DNA of 64,000 nt from contig PNNB01000055.1 in NCBI GenBank assembly GCA_013823985.1, forward strand, positions 62,001 to 126,000. Reading direction: 5' to 3'. The translations under genes were made by a program, and so were the position numbers. The notes below the pieces were generated by a model. The model was not told the DNA's origin. It searched no databases and saw only the letters and a list, made by a program, of their open reading frames with translations. This DNA comes from Sphingopyxis sp. (lineage in GTDB: Bacteria; Pseudomonadota; Alphaproteobacteria; Sphingomonadales; Sphingomonadaceae). Shown here one piece after another: positions 1 to 9,046 of this stretch. Every line of letters begins with the position of its first letter. Position 1 is the stretch's first letter.

Positions 1-1018
1 TCGCATACCGGTCCTCGAGCGCATCGGCATCGCCGTCGTCGTCGAGACCCTCCTCAAACTTGGCTTCGATCTCGGCCATTTCGTCCGCGATGGACGCGAT
101 GCGGGCCTGTTCGTCCTCGCTCAAAGGTGCGGGCTCAACATGCACGGGATGCAGCGCTTCAACAGCGGCATGGTCGACCCGGGTGCCAACGAGCGGACGT
201 ACCCAGCCATAGCCAGTCTTGGTCGCGACCTCGACCGCAAAGGCCTGCAGTTTCTCGCCAGCGATCCGCAGGGCGATTTCGCTGTCGAGCCACTTGTCAC
301 CGGTTTCGGCTTGGAACAGGTCGGATTCGATCCGACCTCCGGCTTCGCGATAGGCGGTTTCGCCGACATAGCGGGCGATGGGCGAGGTCGAGGGCAGCGA
401 TGCATGTGCGATCATGCGGCGGATGGTGTCGGCATTGTTGCCTTGCCAATGGTTCGCCATCTGCTCCCACACCATCAGCTGACGCTCATGGCTCGCGGTG
501 CTTGCATAGGCTTTGGCGATGTCGAGCGTGATCGTGCCTTCATCAAGTGCCGCAAAAATCGGCTCGGCCAGATCGGCAAGCCGCAGCCGCGCTTCGATAT
601 GGCGGCGGGTCAGCCCCAGACGCCGGGCAATGGCATCGACATCGCTGCCTTCGTTGATGAAATGCTTGAACGCGCGGATTTCGTCGGTGACGGTCATCTT
701 CAACTGCAGGAAATTCTCGGCAAAAGAGACTTCGCTTTGCTGCGCCGTATCGCCTTGGAGCGACCGGCAATCGACGCTCGCATCTTTGGGCCATTGGTCC
801 AGCTCAACAAGCCGGTTCATCGCGCGCAGGCGACGACCGCCTGCGGTCACGCAATAATGGCCCTTGGGCTTGGCCATCGGGGCGACGACAAGGTTCTGCA
901 AAAGGCCGTTCTCACCGATATTCGCGGCGAGCTCGTCGATGAAGAGCTGGCTGTCATTCTTGCGGACGTTGGCGGGCGAAAGATGCAGCTTGGAAAGCGG
1001 AATCTGGATGATGCTCAT
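1..1018 (-). CDS. ParB/Spo0J-like DNA-binding protein (C-terminus cut by window edge)
   Basis: The reading frame is open from an ATG at 1018 to the window edge without a stop, so the C-terminus is missing. The N-terminus MSIIQIPLSKLHLSPANVR, then an ENGLLQNLVV segment and AGGRRLRAM, matches the ParB N-terminal (ParB/Srx) fold. A helix-turn-helix-like stretch (AIARRLGLTRRHIEARLRLA) follows at about residues 130-150, as in ParB/RepB/KorB proteins. The visible tail is acidic. It lies 86 bp downstream of the large helicase gene on the same strand, as in sphingomonad plasmid backbones, so it is probably an accessory ParB-like protein of this operon and not the partner of the ParA at 14.6 kb. Identification is by motif. 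Confidence 0.85.
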   Translation of the reverse strand, partial: MSIIQIPLSKLHLSPANVRKNDSQLFIDELAANIGENGLLQNLVVAPMAKPKGHYCVTAGGRRLRAMNRLVELDQWPKDASVDCRSLQGDTAQQSEVSFAENFLQLKMTVTDEIRAFKHFINEGSDVDAIARRLGLTRRHIEARLRLADLAEPIFAALDEGTITLDIAKAYASTASHERQLMVWEQMANHWQGNNADTIRRMIAHASLPSTSPIARYVGETAYREAGGRIESDLFQAETGDKWLDSEIALRIAGEKLQAFAVEVATKTGYGWVRPLVGTRVDHAAVEALHPVHVEPAPLSEDEQARIASIADEMAEIEAKFEEGLDDDGDADALEDRYA

Positions 1019-1104
1019 CTGGGGTCTCCAATCAGGGTCAAGGCGCGACACATTGCAGCGCCACTCCTACCCACCCCCCTCCCCTCTTGATGTCGCAGGT
1101 GCCC

Positions 1105-4100
1105 TCAGGCGAGCAACTGGGCGAGGATCTCAGGTGCCGCATCAAGCGGAATGAAGACCCGCGTCTTGTAGGCGATGATTTCGGTAAAACAGCCCATCGC
1201 CTTGAGGTGCGGCAATTGTGCAGCTTCCAGCCCCGCAATCTCGAGCCGCTTCTGCCCATTGACGCGCGCTGTCTTGATTGTCGCATTGAGCGGGTGTTTG
1301 AGCGCGTAGCTGCGCCCGGCAAGGATCGCTTGCGCGAGCTTGTCGGGGGCGAGCACCACCCGGTCACTGACCCCGAGCCGGTCGAGCACGCCCTCGACAT
1401 AGATGTCCGGAATGCGCCGCCCGAGCCAGCCATTGCCGGTCTCGTCGAGAATGCGCATCACGGACAGGTCTTCCTTGGGGAGAGCACCCCAGATGGGCAA
1501 CAGCAGGCCCGTCGCCAGATAGAGCGTATCGGAAACCAGATCATTGGCATCTTCTTCGAACTCAACCTGCCAGGCAGCCTCGAACTCGGATTGGGTTATG
1601 ATCTCCCAGGCACTTTCGGCCAGGTTGCGTTCGAGAATGAACTCGCTGCGCAAGGGCCGGACCAGCTCGAAGCGGATGAGCGTATTGCCCTGATCGTCCA
1701 TATGCGGGTGTGCGGGGATGCGGAGCGCAACCTTGCCGCTGCGGCCATTGCGCAAACAGGCGGTGCGTTTCATCTCTGTCATCGCCTTGAGCCGATCCAG
1801 CGCCAGCGGCTGGCGGCGGCGCTGGGTGAGAATTTCAAGGAGGTGCGAAGTCGCCCCGGTTTGGGGATCGGTGCGTATGATCGTGTCGCCCAAGAGTTCG
1901 CAGCTTTCGACGAGAAATGTCTCGACCCCGACATCGAAGGTGCCAGCGTCTTTTGCGGCAGACACCCGTGTTTCGACAAGCGCGATGAATTCGTCGAATA
2001 TCGCATTCTGGGTGGCGATACGAAGCGCCAACAGCCGGTTGAGCCAGCGCTGGATCGGCGGCAGATCTTCGCAGATCACGCCGTCTTGGTCGGTCAGCTT
2101 CAACCCTGTGTCGCGTTCGAAGCTCGCAAGCGTGCAGCTCTGGAGCTTGCCGCGCACCAGCAAATGATACCAGTCGATGAGGGCAGCCTTGGCGTAATCG
2201 CTTTCAAGATTGTCTGAAGGATCGAAAAGATTTTGCCCACCGGTCTGGCGCTGGCCGCGGGTGAGCGCACCCAAGGCATCGAGACGCCGCGCGATCGTAC
2301 TGGTGAAGCGCAATTCACCCCTGCAATTGGTGGTAACCGGACGAAACAGTGGCGGCTGCGCCTGATGGGTGCGATGCGTCCGGCCCAGCCCCTGGATTGC
2401 CCGATCCGCGCGCCATCCCGGCTCGAGCAAGAAATGCACACGCCGCGCCTGATTTTTGGCGTCAAGGCTGGCGTGGTAGCTTCGCCCGGTGCCGCCGGCA
2501 TCCGAGAAGATTAGCACCCGTTTGGTGCCGTTCATGAAAGCCTGGGTCTCGACCAGATTGGACCGGGCCGAGCGGGATTCGAGCCGCTGGCTCCCGTCGG
2601 CCGACCGCATCAACCGTTTTGACCGGCCTGTCACTTCGGCCACCAGATCGGCGCCAAAGCGCAAGATGATCGCATCAAGCGCGGAATGGATCGGTGGCAG
2701 CGCGCAGAGATGCTCGAGGAGCGCGTCACGCGCTGCTTCAGCCTGGGCATTGTAGACCGCGTTGCCATCGGCATCGAACATCGGGCGCGAACGGGTCTCA
2801 CCGGTGTCATCCTGATACTCGACCATCTGCCGGGTTGGGAAAGCGCGGGTGAGATAGTCGATCACCAGCTCGCGCGGTGACAAATCGAGGTCGAGCGCCT
2901 CGCGTTCTTCCGGGGTTAGTTCGGCAAGCCGGCGGTCGAGGATGGCTTCCGCAGTCGAAACAAGCTGGATGACGACGCTGTCGCCCTCGGTCAGATGTTG
3001 GTCGATCGCGGGGAAGAGCGACGGCAGTTTCATCGAGAGGAGGAGCTGGCCGAAGAAGCGCTGCTTGGCGCTTTCGAAGCGCGAACGGGCTGCAGCCTTG
3101 GCTTGCGAATTGAGCGTGACGTTTTCAAGCGGATCGACAATTCCGGTGAACTCAAGCGCGTCTTCCATATTGCGATGGATGATCGACCAGCCTTCCGAAT
3201 ATTGGTCGTAGATCTCGATTTGATCGGGGGTGAGGTCGTGCTGGAGGATGTCGTATTCGACCCCGGCAAAACTGAGCGCCCGCGAGAGATAGAGCCCGCT
3301 CGCCTTGAGATCGCGGGCTACCAACTCCATCGCTGCAATCCCGCCTTCGCGGATTTCGGTGATGAACTTTTCGCGGGATGCAAAAGCGGTTCCGGGACCC
3401 CAGAGGCCAAGCCGCACGGCATAAGCCAGATTGTTGATGTCGGACGCGCCCGTCGCCGAGGCGTAAAGCACGCGTGCTCTGGGCAAGCGGTTTTGGAGCA
3501 TGACGCCAGCAATCCCCTGCAAAGAGCCATCTTTTTTGCCCATTGTGCCTTCGCCACCGGCGACCCCGCCGAGCTCATGGGCTTCGTCGAGCACGATCAC
3601 GCCTTCAAAATCGGCGCCCGCCCAGGCAATGATCTGGTCGAGACGGGTCTCATCGACCCGCGCTGATCGGAGCGTTCCGTAGGGCACGAACAAAATGCCT
3701 TCGGGTGCCGAAATGGACTGGTTGATTTTCCATGCGGCGAGCTCGATGAGGTCGGCAGACAAGCCGCCGAGCGCTGTCCAATCGCGCCGTGCATCCTCGA
3801 GCAAGGGCGCGTTCTTCGAAATCCAGATGTGCCGACGCTTGCCGCGCAGCCATTGATCCATGATGCAGGCGGCGGCCTGCCGCCCCTTCCCGGCGCCAGT
3901 GCCATCCCCCAGAAAGAAACCGTAGCGATAGGCGTCACCATCGGCGGTTTCGCTGATCTGGACCGATTTGGGATCGACGACAAAGCGGCCCGGTAGCTCG
4001 CGCGACCAGGCGTCGCCTGCATAAACTACGGTTTCCAGCTGGGCCGCCGACAGCAGCCTTTTTGTGGCAATCTGTTCGGGAAGTCGCGGAACATAGACAG

Positions 4101-5316
4101 GCTTGGGGGCGTTGATCGACGCCATGGCGGCGGATTCAACCAGCATCGTTGGATGCTCGCCCGCGTCGGTCAACACCAAACGCGAAGGGCGAAAGGATGA
4201 ATAGACGCCCTGCTGTTCGCCTGCAGGAGCAGGTTCATCAAGCACGGTATAGCCAACATCCGCCACTTCATTGCGCTGTGGCGCGCGCACGATGACCGGA
4301 CGTGGTGCTGCAGATTTGACCGAACGGAAGAGCGAGAGCTTGCCCGATCGCGGCAAGGCCGGTCTTTCCGAAGGGGCCAGCAACGCCCGGGAGGGCACTG
4401 TGGAAATCGCATCAAGCAGATTGGCGGGTGTCGCGCGGCTGATGGTCACGCTGGAGAGTGAGCCCGGCACCTTGTCGATCACGTAGAGCCGCACCGCAAC
4501 CGATGTACCGTGTTTGGCATAAGCCCCCCGGTCGAGGCGCAAGGATTGAACAACGCGCATCCCGTCGAGCGTCGTGCGAAACACCTGCTCCATGCGCGGG
4601 CCAGAGGCAAACCAGTCGGGCATGATTGCAACGGCGCGGCCACCGCGTTCGAGCCGGTTGAGGGCCGAGGCCAGATGGCGGGCAGCTGCATTGCGGTCAC
4701 CGCCGCGCCCCAGCGATATCGAGAAAGGCGGGTTGATGAGAAGGACGCTTGGTCGGCGATCGACTGCGCGCAGCGTCGCAATCCGGGCACCGTCATGTTC
4801 GCTGACCTCACAGTCTGGAAAGATGTGGCGGAGCAATTGCGCGCGGACCGGATCATATTCATTGAGCTGGAGCGAGGCCCCTGCCCGCTTGGCGAACGCT
4901 GCAAGCAGGCCCGTCCCGGCGCTGGGCTCAAGCACAATGTCGGATGGTGTGATGGCGGCGAGGTGAGCCGCAAGCCAGCCAATGTCGGCAGGCGTCGAGA
5001 ATTGCTGGAGTTCATATTGCGCTTCGCTGCGCACGGTTTGGGTCGGAAGCCGGGCAAGCATTGCCGTGATATCAGCAAGCTCCGCCCTTGGATCGCTTGC
5101 CCGAGCGCGCTGCATCACCCAAAGACAGACTGCCGCTTCTAGCGCCTCAAAGCTTTGGCGCTGCGTCCAGGCCCCTGTCGCATCAGTAGCCCCAAAGGCG
5201 CGTTCCATGGCCGCATTGAGCGCAGCTCGGGTGATCAATTGATCTGTATCGATAAGGCTATGGATGTCGCGGGCGGCAAGGTCGAGCCCCTCCCCCAAGT
5301 CTGTCATCATGCGCAT
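1105..5316 (-). CDS. Strawberry-notch-type DEAH helicase with N-terminal DNA methylase-like domain
   Basis: A 1403-residue protein. Near residues 130-136 it has EPSAGTG (SAM-binding motif I) and at 195-198 NPPF (N6-adenine methylase motif IV). Around 470-479 is a Walker A (GDGTGAGKGR), at about 577-580 DEAH, and later a helicase motif VI (QGLGRTHRTHQ). This order of methylase-like, P-loop (AAA_34) and strawberry-notch helicase C domains is typical of large plasmid/phage proteins of this family. The frame can be extended to a GTG at 5379 overlapping the primase stop, but AGGAGG (5323-5328) sits six bases before the ATG at 5316, which I prefer. The likely role is DNA remodelling in plasmid maintenance or transfer; this is inferred. 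Confidence 0.88.
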   Translation of the reverse strand: MRMMTDLGEGLDLAARDIHSLIDTDQLITRAALNAAMERAFGATDATGAWTQRQSFEALEAAVCLWVMQRARASDPRAELADITAMLARLPTQTVRSEAQYELQQFSTPADIGWLAAHLAAITPSDIVLEPSAGTGLLAAFAKRAGASLQLNEYDPVRAQLLRHIFPDCEVSEHDGARIATLRAVDRRPSVLLINPPFSISLGRGGDRNAAARHLASALNRLERGGRAVAIMPDWFASGPRMEQVFRTTLDGMRVVQSLRLDRGAYAKHGTSVAVRLYVIDKVPGSLSSVTISRATPANLLDAISTVPSRALLAPSERPALPRSGKLSLFRSVKSAAPRPVIVRAPQRNEVADVGYTVLDEPAPAGEQQGVYSSFRPSRLVLTDAGEHPTMLVESAAMASINAPKPVYVPRLPEQIATKRLLSAAQLETVVYAGDAWSRELPGRFVVDPKSVQISETADGDAYRYGFFLGDGTGAGKGRQAAACIMDQWLRGKRRHIWISKNAPLLEDARRDWTALGGLSADLIELAAWKINQSISAPEGILFVPYGTLRSARVDETRLDQIIAWAGADFEGVIVLDEAHELGGVAGGEGTMGKKDGSLQGIAGVMLQNRLPRARVLYASATGASDINNLAYAVRLGLWGPGTAFASREKFITEIREGGIAAMELVARDLKASGLYLSRALSFAGVEYDILQHDLTPDQIEIYDQYSEGWSIIHRNMEDALEFTGIVDPLENVTLNSQAKAAARSRFESAKQRFFGQLLLSMKLPSLFPAIDQHLTEGDSVVIQLVSTAEAILDRRLAELTPEEREALDLDLSPRELVIDYLTRAFPTRQMVEYQDDTGETRSRPMFDADGNAVYNAQAEAARDALLEHLCALPPIHSALDAIILRFGADLVAEVTGRSKRLMRSADGSQRLESRSARSNLVETQAFMNGTKRVLIFSDAGGTGRSYHASLDAKNQARRVHFLLEPGWRADRAIQGLGRTHRTHQAQPPLFRPVTTNCRGELRFTSTIARRLDALGALTRGQRQTGGQNLFDPSDNLESDYAKAALIDWYHLLVRGKLQSCTLASFERDTGLKLTDQDGVICEDLPPIQRWLNRLLALRIATQNAIFDEFIALVETRVSAAKDAGTFDVGVETFLVESCELLGDTIIRTDPQTGATSHLLEILTQRRRQPLALDRLKAMTEMKRTACLRNGRSGKVALRIPAHPHMDDQGNTLIRFELVRPLRSEFILERNLAESAWEIITQSEFEAAWQVEFEEDANDLVSDTLYLATGLLLPIWGALPKEDLSVMRILDETGNGWLGRRIPDIYVEGVLDRLGVSDRVVLAPDKLAQAILAGRSYALKHPLNATIKTARVNGQKRLEIAGLEAAQLPHLKAMGCFTEIIAYKTRVFIPLDAAPEILAQLLA

Positions 5317-5375
5317 GGCTGGCCTCCTGATGCCCGTACCGATCATCCGGCACGTCAGGCCCAGCCCCCCTTTCC

Positions 5376-6218
5376 TCACATAAACAGTTGGTCGGCCCAG
5401 TCATTTGCATGAGTCGGTGGGGGCGCATGTTCGACCTCCAGTCCCTGGGCACTATAGGCGATCACGGCCTTGCGCTCGGCCGCCTCGCCCTCGGGATCAT
5501 TGTCGCGCAGCAAAATGACCGTACGCACTTCAGAAGGAAAACGGACCTGCGGCAGCCGCTGCGCCCCCATGCTCGACCAGGCCGGGATGCCGTGCAGTTG
5601 CGTAAAAGCAGCTGCAGTCTCGAACCCTTCGGCAAGTGCCACAGTTTTGCCCGCAACATCGTTGGTCCAGGCCGCGCCGATGGATTGGCCAAGGACAATC
5701 TTGGTGGTGCAGCGCGCGGTAGCAGGATCAAGAAACAATCGCTGGATTGCCGTCAATCGGCCGCCAAGGTGCATCCCCACAATGAGTGCCGGTTCAAAGG
5801 TCGCGGCTTTGCCTCGTCCGCGCGGACATTTTGGGTGAAAACGTACATTGTTCAGCGGCTTGGTGAGCCTGCGGACGTCGCATAGATAACGCTCGCCCAG
5901 CGTTCCTGCGATCCTCTGTGAACCTTGCCAAATTGCCCAATGGGGGTTGCCCGACACTCTGGTTGGGCGCTCGATTTTCTCTTTGTTGGCGGAAGGAATG
6001 GGTGCCAATCGTGCGATGGCCCTGAGCACATCTTCGCTTGCACAGCCGGCAAAGCAGGTAACAAGAATCGCGCGGTCGCCCTGCCGGATGCTGAGCGACG
6101 GCGTACGGTCTTCATGTGCTGGACAGCGGCACATCGCGACATTTCCGTGCCAGGTGCCCCCGAGGCGGTCGATGAGTTGCAGGGTCTGGATTGTAGGCTT
6201 GTTGGCAATCGGACGCAT
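5376..6218 (-). CDS. Plasmid primase-like protein: CHC2-type zinc finger plus Toprim domain
   Basis: A 280-residue protein. Residues 30-59 hold a CHC2-like zinc ribbon (CRCPAH at 30-35, C55 and C59), and the C-terminal half holds a Toprim fold with the ALAEG glutamate motif near 195 and DNDPEGE near 237. This matches the Toprim_3/DUF7146 small primase proteins of plasmids and integrative elements, which make or help make primers for replication or conjugative strand synthesis. An AGGAGGTG ribosome site lies just before the ATG. It heads the operon with the helicase and ParB-like genes, and faces away from the iteron origin. Confidence 0.87.
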   Translation of the reverse strand: MRPIANKPTIQTLQLIDRLGGTWHGNVAMCRCPAHEDRTPSLSIRQGDRAILVTCFAGCASEDVLRAIARLAPIPSANKEKIERPTRVSGNPHWAIWQGSQRIAGTLGERYLCDVRRLTKPLNNVRFHPKCPRGRGKAATFEPALIVGMHLGGRLTAIQRLFLDPATARCTTKIVLGQSIGAAWTNDVAGKTVALAEGFETAAAFTQLHGIPAWSSMGAQRLPQVRFPSEVRTVILLRDNDPEGEAAERKAVIAYSAQGLEVEHAPPPTHANDWADQLFM

Positions 6219-6428
6219 GGTGCACCTCCTGCCTTACCGATCCCCCTTCCCTCCCGTCGCTGGTTGCCCGCAGATATTGTCGTTGGAGCGCCCAAGGTTG
6301 GGGGTTATACCCTTCAAATCCAATCCATAAAAAATCCCCAAACGCAGTGCGGGAGTTTTCTAGATTCAGGGATTCTAAGATTCAGGGCCATATTTTTGAG
6401 CAAAGCCAATGCGTTAAGGGCCGTCTTC

Positions 6429-6952
6429 ATGAGGCCGCGGGGGCTGTAGCATGAGCACCCGGGGGCTTCAAAATGTGGAATCGGGGGACAGATCGTGAGC
6501 GATTGGGGGATTATGTGAGATATCGGGGGCGCCACCGATTCTGAATCAAATCAGCGCCATAAGCGACTGATTCACAGTGGCCTTGTTCAATAATCAGCGA
6601 CGATATCGTGCCATTCGATTCGTTTTACATGAGCAATTGGGGGTAAGCTCCGATCGCAGGTTGTTTCTCATGAGCGGATGGGGGCTGGTCGTCGACGGGC
6701 TGTTCAAGCCAGGCGGAAAATCGTGGATGATCCATTCGCACCATGTTTATGTGAGCGATTGGGGGATGGCGCCAAAACCGCCTATTTCCGGGGCTTTGCG
6801 AAGGCCTTCATGTGAGTCGGCGGGGGTGGCCCGATTCTCGATCAAAGGGGTATTTTTCCGGCATCTGGAACGCACTCTTCATTGTGAGAAATCGGGGGCT
6901 TTCGGCCAAAAGCCGCAGGAATCCAAACCCTTTATATGAGAAATCGGGGGCT
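6429..6952 (+). repeat. Iteron array of the plasmid replication origin (oriV)
   Basis: Eleven directly repeated 17-mers with consensus RTGAG-N5-GGGGG-CT start at 6429, 6451, 6473 (degenerate, ATGTG), 6495, 6515, 6629, 6670, 6751, 6812, 6884 and 6936. Spacings cluster near 20-22 bp in the first five and are wider later (for example 41, 52, 61, 72). The array lies directly upstream of a Rep_3-family initiator gene, the standard layout of iteron-controlled theta plasmids, so it is almost certainly oriV and the copy-control locus. The rest of 6219-6997 contains no gene; only a one-mismatch DnaA box (6568-6576, TGATTCACA) was seen. Confidence 0.92.
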
Positions 6953-6956
6953 TAGA

Positions 6957-6997
6957 GTGAGTTGCTTAGTGTGAGCCACTCATGCTAAGAGACTCAC
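6957..6997. promoter_or_regulatory. Inverted repeat overlapping the rep promoter/start (autoregulatory operator)
   Basis: GTGAGTTGCTTAG (6957-6969) and CTAAGAGACTCAC (6985-6997) form an inverted repeat with two mismatches, ending exactly at the rep ATG. Each arm contains GTGAG, the 5' half of the iteron. In Rep_3 plasmids, initiator dimers bind such iteron-like inverted repeats to repress rep while monomers bind iterons; that role is assumed here. Confidence 0.75.
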
Positions 6998-8101
6998 ATG
7001 GAGGTTGAGGCATCAGTCGAATCGGACTCGCCACAAGTTGGCCTGACCCTTCGTGTCGCCGAAAGGATCACGAAGAGCAACCAGGACTTTGTCAGCAAGC
7101 CAGGCGAGCTTGTCGAATCCGAGTTTGAAACCGGTTCGTTGAGCGCTGCTGCCCGCAAGGCATTTGCACTGATGCTGCGCAAAGCCGGAGGCGACGCGGC
7201 CGAAGACCGTGTGTTCACCATCACCAAGAAAGAACTGCGCCGCTCGCACAAGGGCAATGAGCGCATTCAGGCAGTGATGGACGAATTGATCCGCGTCATC
7301 GTCCGCATCAAGACCACGTCAAGCAAAGGTCGACCGGCAACCCTGTCACAGTCGCTTCTCTCGCGCTGCGTTGAGGAAGTGGCTGAGGATGGTTTGAGCG
7401 TTGTCGAGTTCGAGCTGTCCGATGCACTGCGCACGGTTCTGCGCGGCTCTGATTATTATGCGCGGGTCAATCTGGGTGTGACCCTGTCGCTCCAATCCCG
7501 TTATGCGTTGACACTCTACGATCTTGGTTGCCTGGTCATCAACCGGCAGAACCGCACGGTCAAAATGTCGATCGAGGATCTGAGGCGCCGGCTTGGCGTT
7601 CCCGATGGCAGCTTCAAAAATTATGCCGAGTTTCGGCGCGACGTCCTCAACAAGTCCAAGGCCGAGATTGACCAGCTGGCTGATTTCACTGTCGAATGGA
7701 ACGAGATCAGGGGCTCGGGGCGCGGCAATCCGGTGAAGGAAGTGATGCTCAACTTCATTCCCAAGCCGAACGAGGATCAGGAGGCAGCGGCGCGTGAACT
7801 CGATCGGCCGCGCATCGGCCGCAAGGCGCGCCGCGATGGAACGGTCGAGCAGATTGTCCGGACCCCCCTCCCCCGGATCACCCAGGAACCGCTATTCCCT
7901 TCAGACTCGCTCCATTTTTGCGGGGACCAGAAACTGCTGACGATCGTATCCGACCATGGCGGCGGGTGGGACAAAGACATCGTCGCTCAAGGCTATCGCA
8001 AGTTCATGGGCGACAAGTTGCAAACGCTCCGCGGAGACAGGCTCTACAAATCCTGGGAAGGCTATTGCAAAGGCTATGTTAGGTCGCACGGCCGGCCTTG
8101 A
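6998..8101 (+). CDS. rep: Rep_3-family plasmid replication initiator
   Basis: A 367-residue protein. Two winged-helix-like regions are visible. The second (about 170-240: LTLYDLGCLV, IEDLRRRLGVPD, FRRDVLNKSKAEI) matches the Rep_3/RepB initiator C-domain pattern. The position immediately after 11 iterons supports the call independently. It should bind and open the iteron origin and control its own copy number. No clear ribosome-binding site precedes the ATG because the operator arm occupies that place, so translation may be leaderless-like or weak, which would suit a limiting initiator. An alternative family name is RepA/RPA; the Rep_3 match is by pattern only. Confidence 0.9.
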   Translation: MEVEASVESDSPQVGLTLRVAERITKSNQDFVSKPGELVESEFETGSLSAAARKAFALMLRKAGGDAAEDRVFTITKKELRRSHKGNERIQAVMDELIRVIVRIKTTSSKGRPATLSQSLLSRCVEEVAEDGLSVVEFELSDALRTVLRGSDYYARVNLGVTLSLQSRYALTLYDLGCLVINRQNRTVKMSIEDLRRRLGVPDGSFKNYAEFRRDVLNKSKAEIDQLADFTVEWNEIRGSGRGNPVKEVMLNFIPKPNEDQEAAARELDRPRIGRKARRDGTVEQIVRTPLPRITQEPLFPSDSLHFCGDQKLLTIVSDHGGGWDKDIVAQGYRKFMGDKLQTLRGDRLYKSWEGYCKGYVRSHGRP

Positions 8102-8166
8102 AGTTTCAACGCGATGTTGAAATCGTTAGTTCGCTGAAAATTTTGTTTGCGCTTTTCACAGCCTAG

Positions 8167-8403
8167 GTGCTTCGAAATCTGCCAATTATGATTCAACGGG
8201 CGGTGTTCAGCAGCGCTCCTTCGCGTCCGATCGTGAAAGAGATAGCCTTCTACACCCGCCAGCATCTCAACCTCGATATCGATTTGCCTCCATCGCGAAA
8301 GCAGCTCGTTCTGCTAAACAAGGATGAAGTCGATGCCGCAGTTGCGGCTGCGGAAGCGGCAACGGTCGAAGCTATGCGCAAAAACGGTCATCTCGCGGAA
8401 TGA
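8167..8403 (+). CDS. Small hypothetical protein downstream of rep
   Basis: A 78-residue frame (GTG at 8167, or ATG at 8188). It has a lysine/arginine-containing N-half and an alanine-rich predicted helix at the C-terminus (EVDAAVAAAEAATVEAMRK). No family was recognised and there is no strong ribosome site. It follows rep by 65 bp on the same strand. It may be a small plasmid maintenance protein or spurious. Confidence 0.45.
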   Translation: MLRNLPIMIQRAVFSSAPSRPIVKEIAFYTRQHLNLDIDLPPSRKQLVLLNKDEVDAAVAAAEAATVEAMRKNGHLAE

Positions 8404-8490
8404 TTTCGAGACGCGCGGCACCAAATTGGCCGGTCCGACGCGGTGCTGCAACCAACCAAGCTAGAACGCTTCTTCGGAGCAATTATCGGG

Positions 8491-8802
8491 CTATTTCGCT
8501 TCCGCGCATTTTTGAACGTCTTTGGCACAATCGGGGGTGCGCTCCGGCGGCGGGATGACCGTAGTAGCCTTCGACGGTGGCTCTAATGCAGGCTGTTGGT
8601 TTGCTGGCGGTCTGGCCTGTGTCCGCTCGATAGGAGATGGATTGGCCTGTGGAACCGAAGTCAGCACACGTTCTACAACAATAACTTTAGGCACCGGCAG
8701 CTGCTGCACCGTATTGCGAAAACCCATAGCGTAAAAAAGCGGATCGAGCAGCAGCAGGAGGACGAACGTACCGAAAGCCCTCAGAAGGTGTTCATGAGTC
8801 AC
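8491..8802 (-). CDS. Small single-pass membrane protein with proline-rich tail
   Basis: A 103-residue frame with a GTG start. Residues 8-28 form a hydrophobic helix (FGTFVLLLLLDPLFYAMGF), followed by a proline-rich periplasmic-type linker (about 55-90) and a C-terminal CAKDVQKC motif that could form a disulfide. It lies 22 bp downstream of the truncated graspetide ligase on the same strand, so it may have been fused to the cluster by the deletion that truncated the ligase. Function unknown. Confidence 0.5.
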   Translation of the reverse strand: MTHEHLLRAFGTFVLLLLLDPLFYAMGFRNTVQQLPVPKVIVVERVLTSVPQANPSPIERTQARPPANQQPALEPPSKATTVIPPPERTPDCAKDVQKCAEAK

Positions 8803-8824
8803 TCGGATGCGGGTGATCTTGGCG

Positions 8825-9046
8825 TTAGGCGCCCGTGATTTCGGAGAGGCGGAATTCGCCGCACGGGCCGGAAAGCGACAAGCCCGCGGGATCTCCTTCT
8901 TCCATCACCAGCTCGTGCTGCGGCAAATCCTCGGTGTTTAGCCGGATGAATGGCAAACCGCGACGGCGCATCTCGAGTACGACAAAATCTGTCGTGACAT
9001 CGCGCTTGTTGGTGACGAGCAAGATCAAGCCGAGTTGCCCGTTCAC
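8825..9046 (-). pseudogene. Graspetide ATP-grasp macrocyclase remnant: N-terminal (MvdD pre-ATP-grasp) domain only
   Basis: The 73 residues match the start of MvdC/MvdD-type graspetide ligases: ILLVTNKRDVTTDFVV, then RRRGLPFIRLNTEDLP, then FRLSEITGA. In full enzymes (about 325 residues) the last stretch runs straight into a [A/V]WYRRP motif and the ATP-grasp catalytic domains. Here a TAA follows SEITGA directly and no frame downstream restores the homology, so the catalytic part has been deleted. The gene starts within the precursor stop (ATGA overlap), the usual precursor-ligase coupling. It could be a retained free leader-binding domain, but a relic is more likely. Confidence 0.75.

Noticed and set aside
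121-1090. Several plus-strand frames (up to 316 residues) over the first kilobase
   Set aside because: They are antisense shadows of the ParB-like gene, whose minus-strand frame is open from 1018 to the window edge and has clear motifs.
6568-6576. DnaA box candidate TGATTCACA
   Set aside because: One mismatch to the consensus and no second box nearby; chance is likely.
6577-6939. 120-residue plus-strand frame across the origin
   Set aside because: It runs through the iterons, whose repeats dictate its sequence; no protein features.
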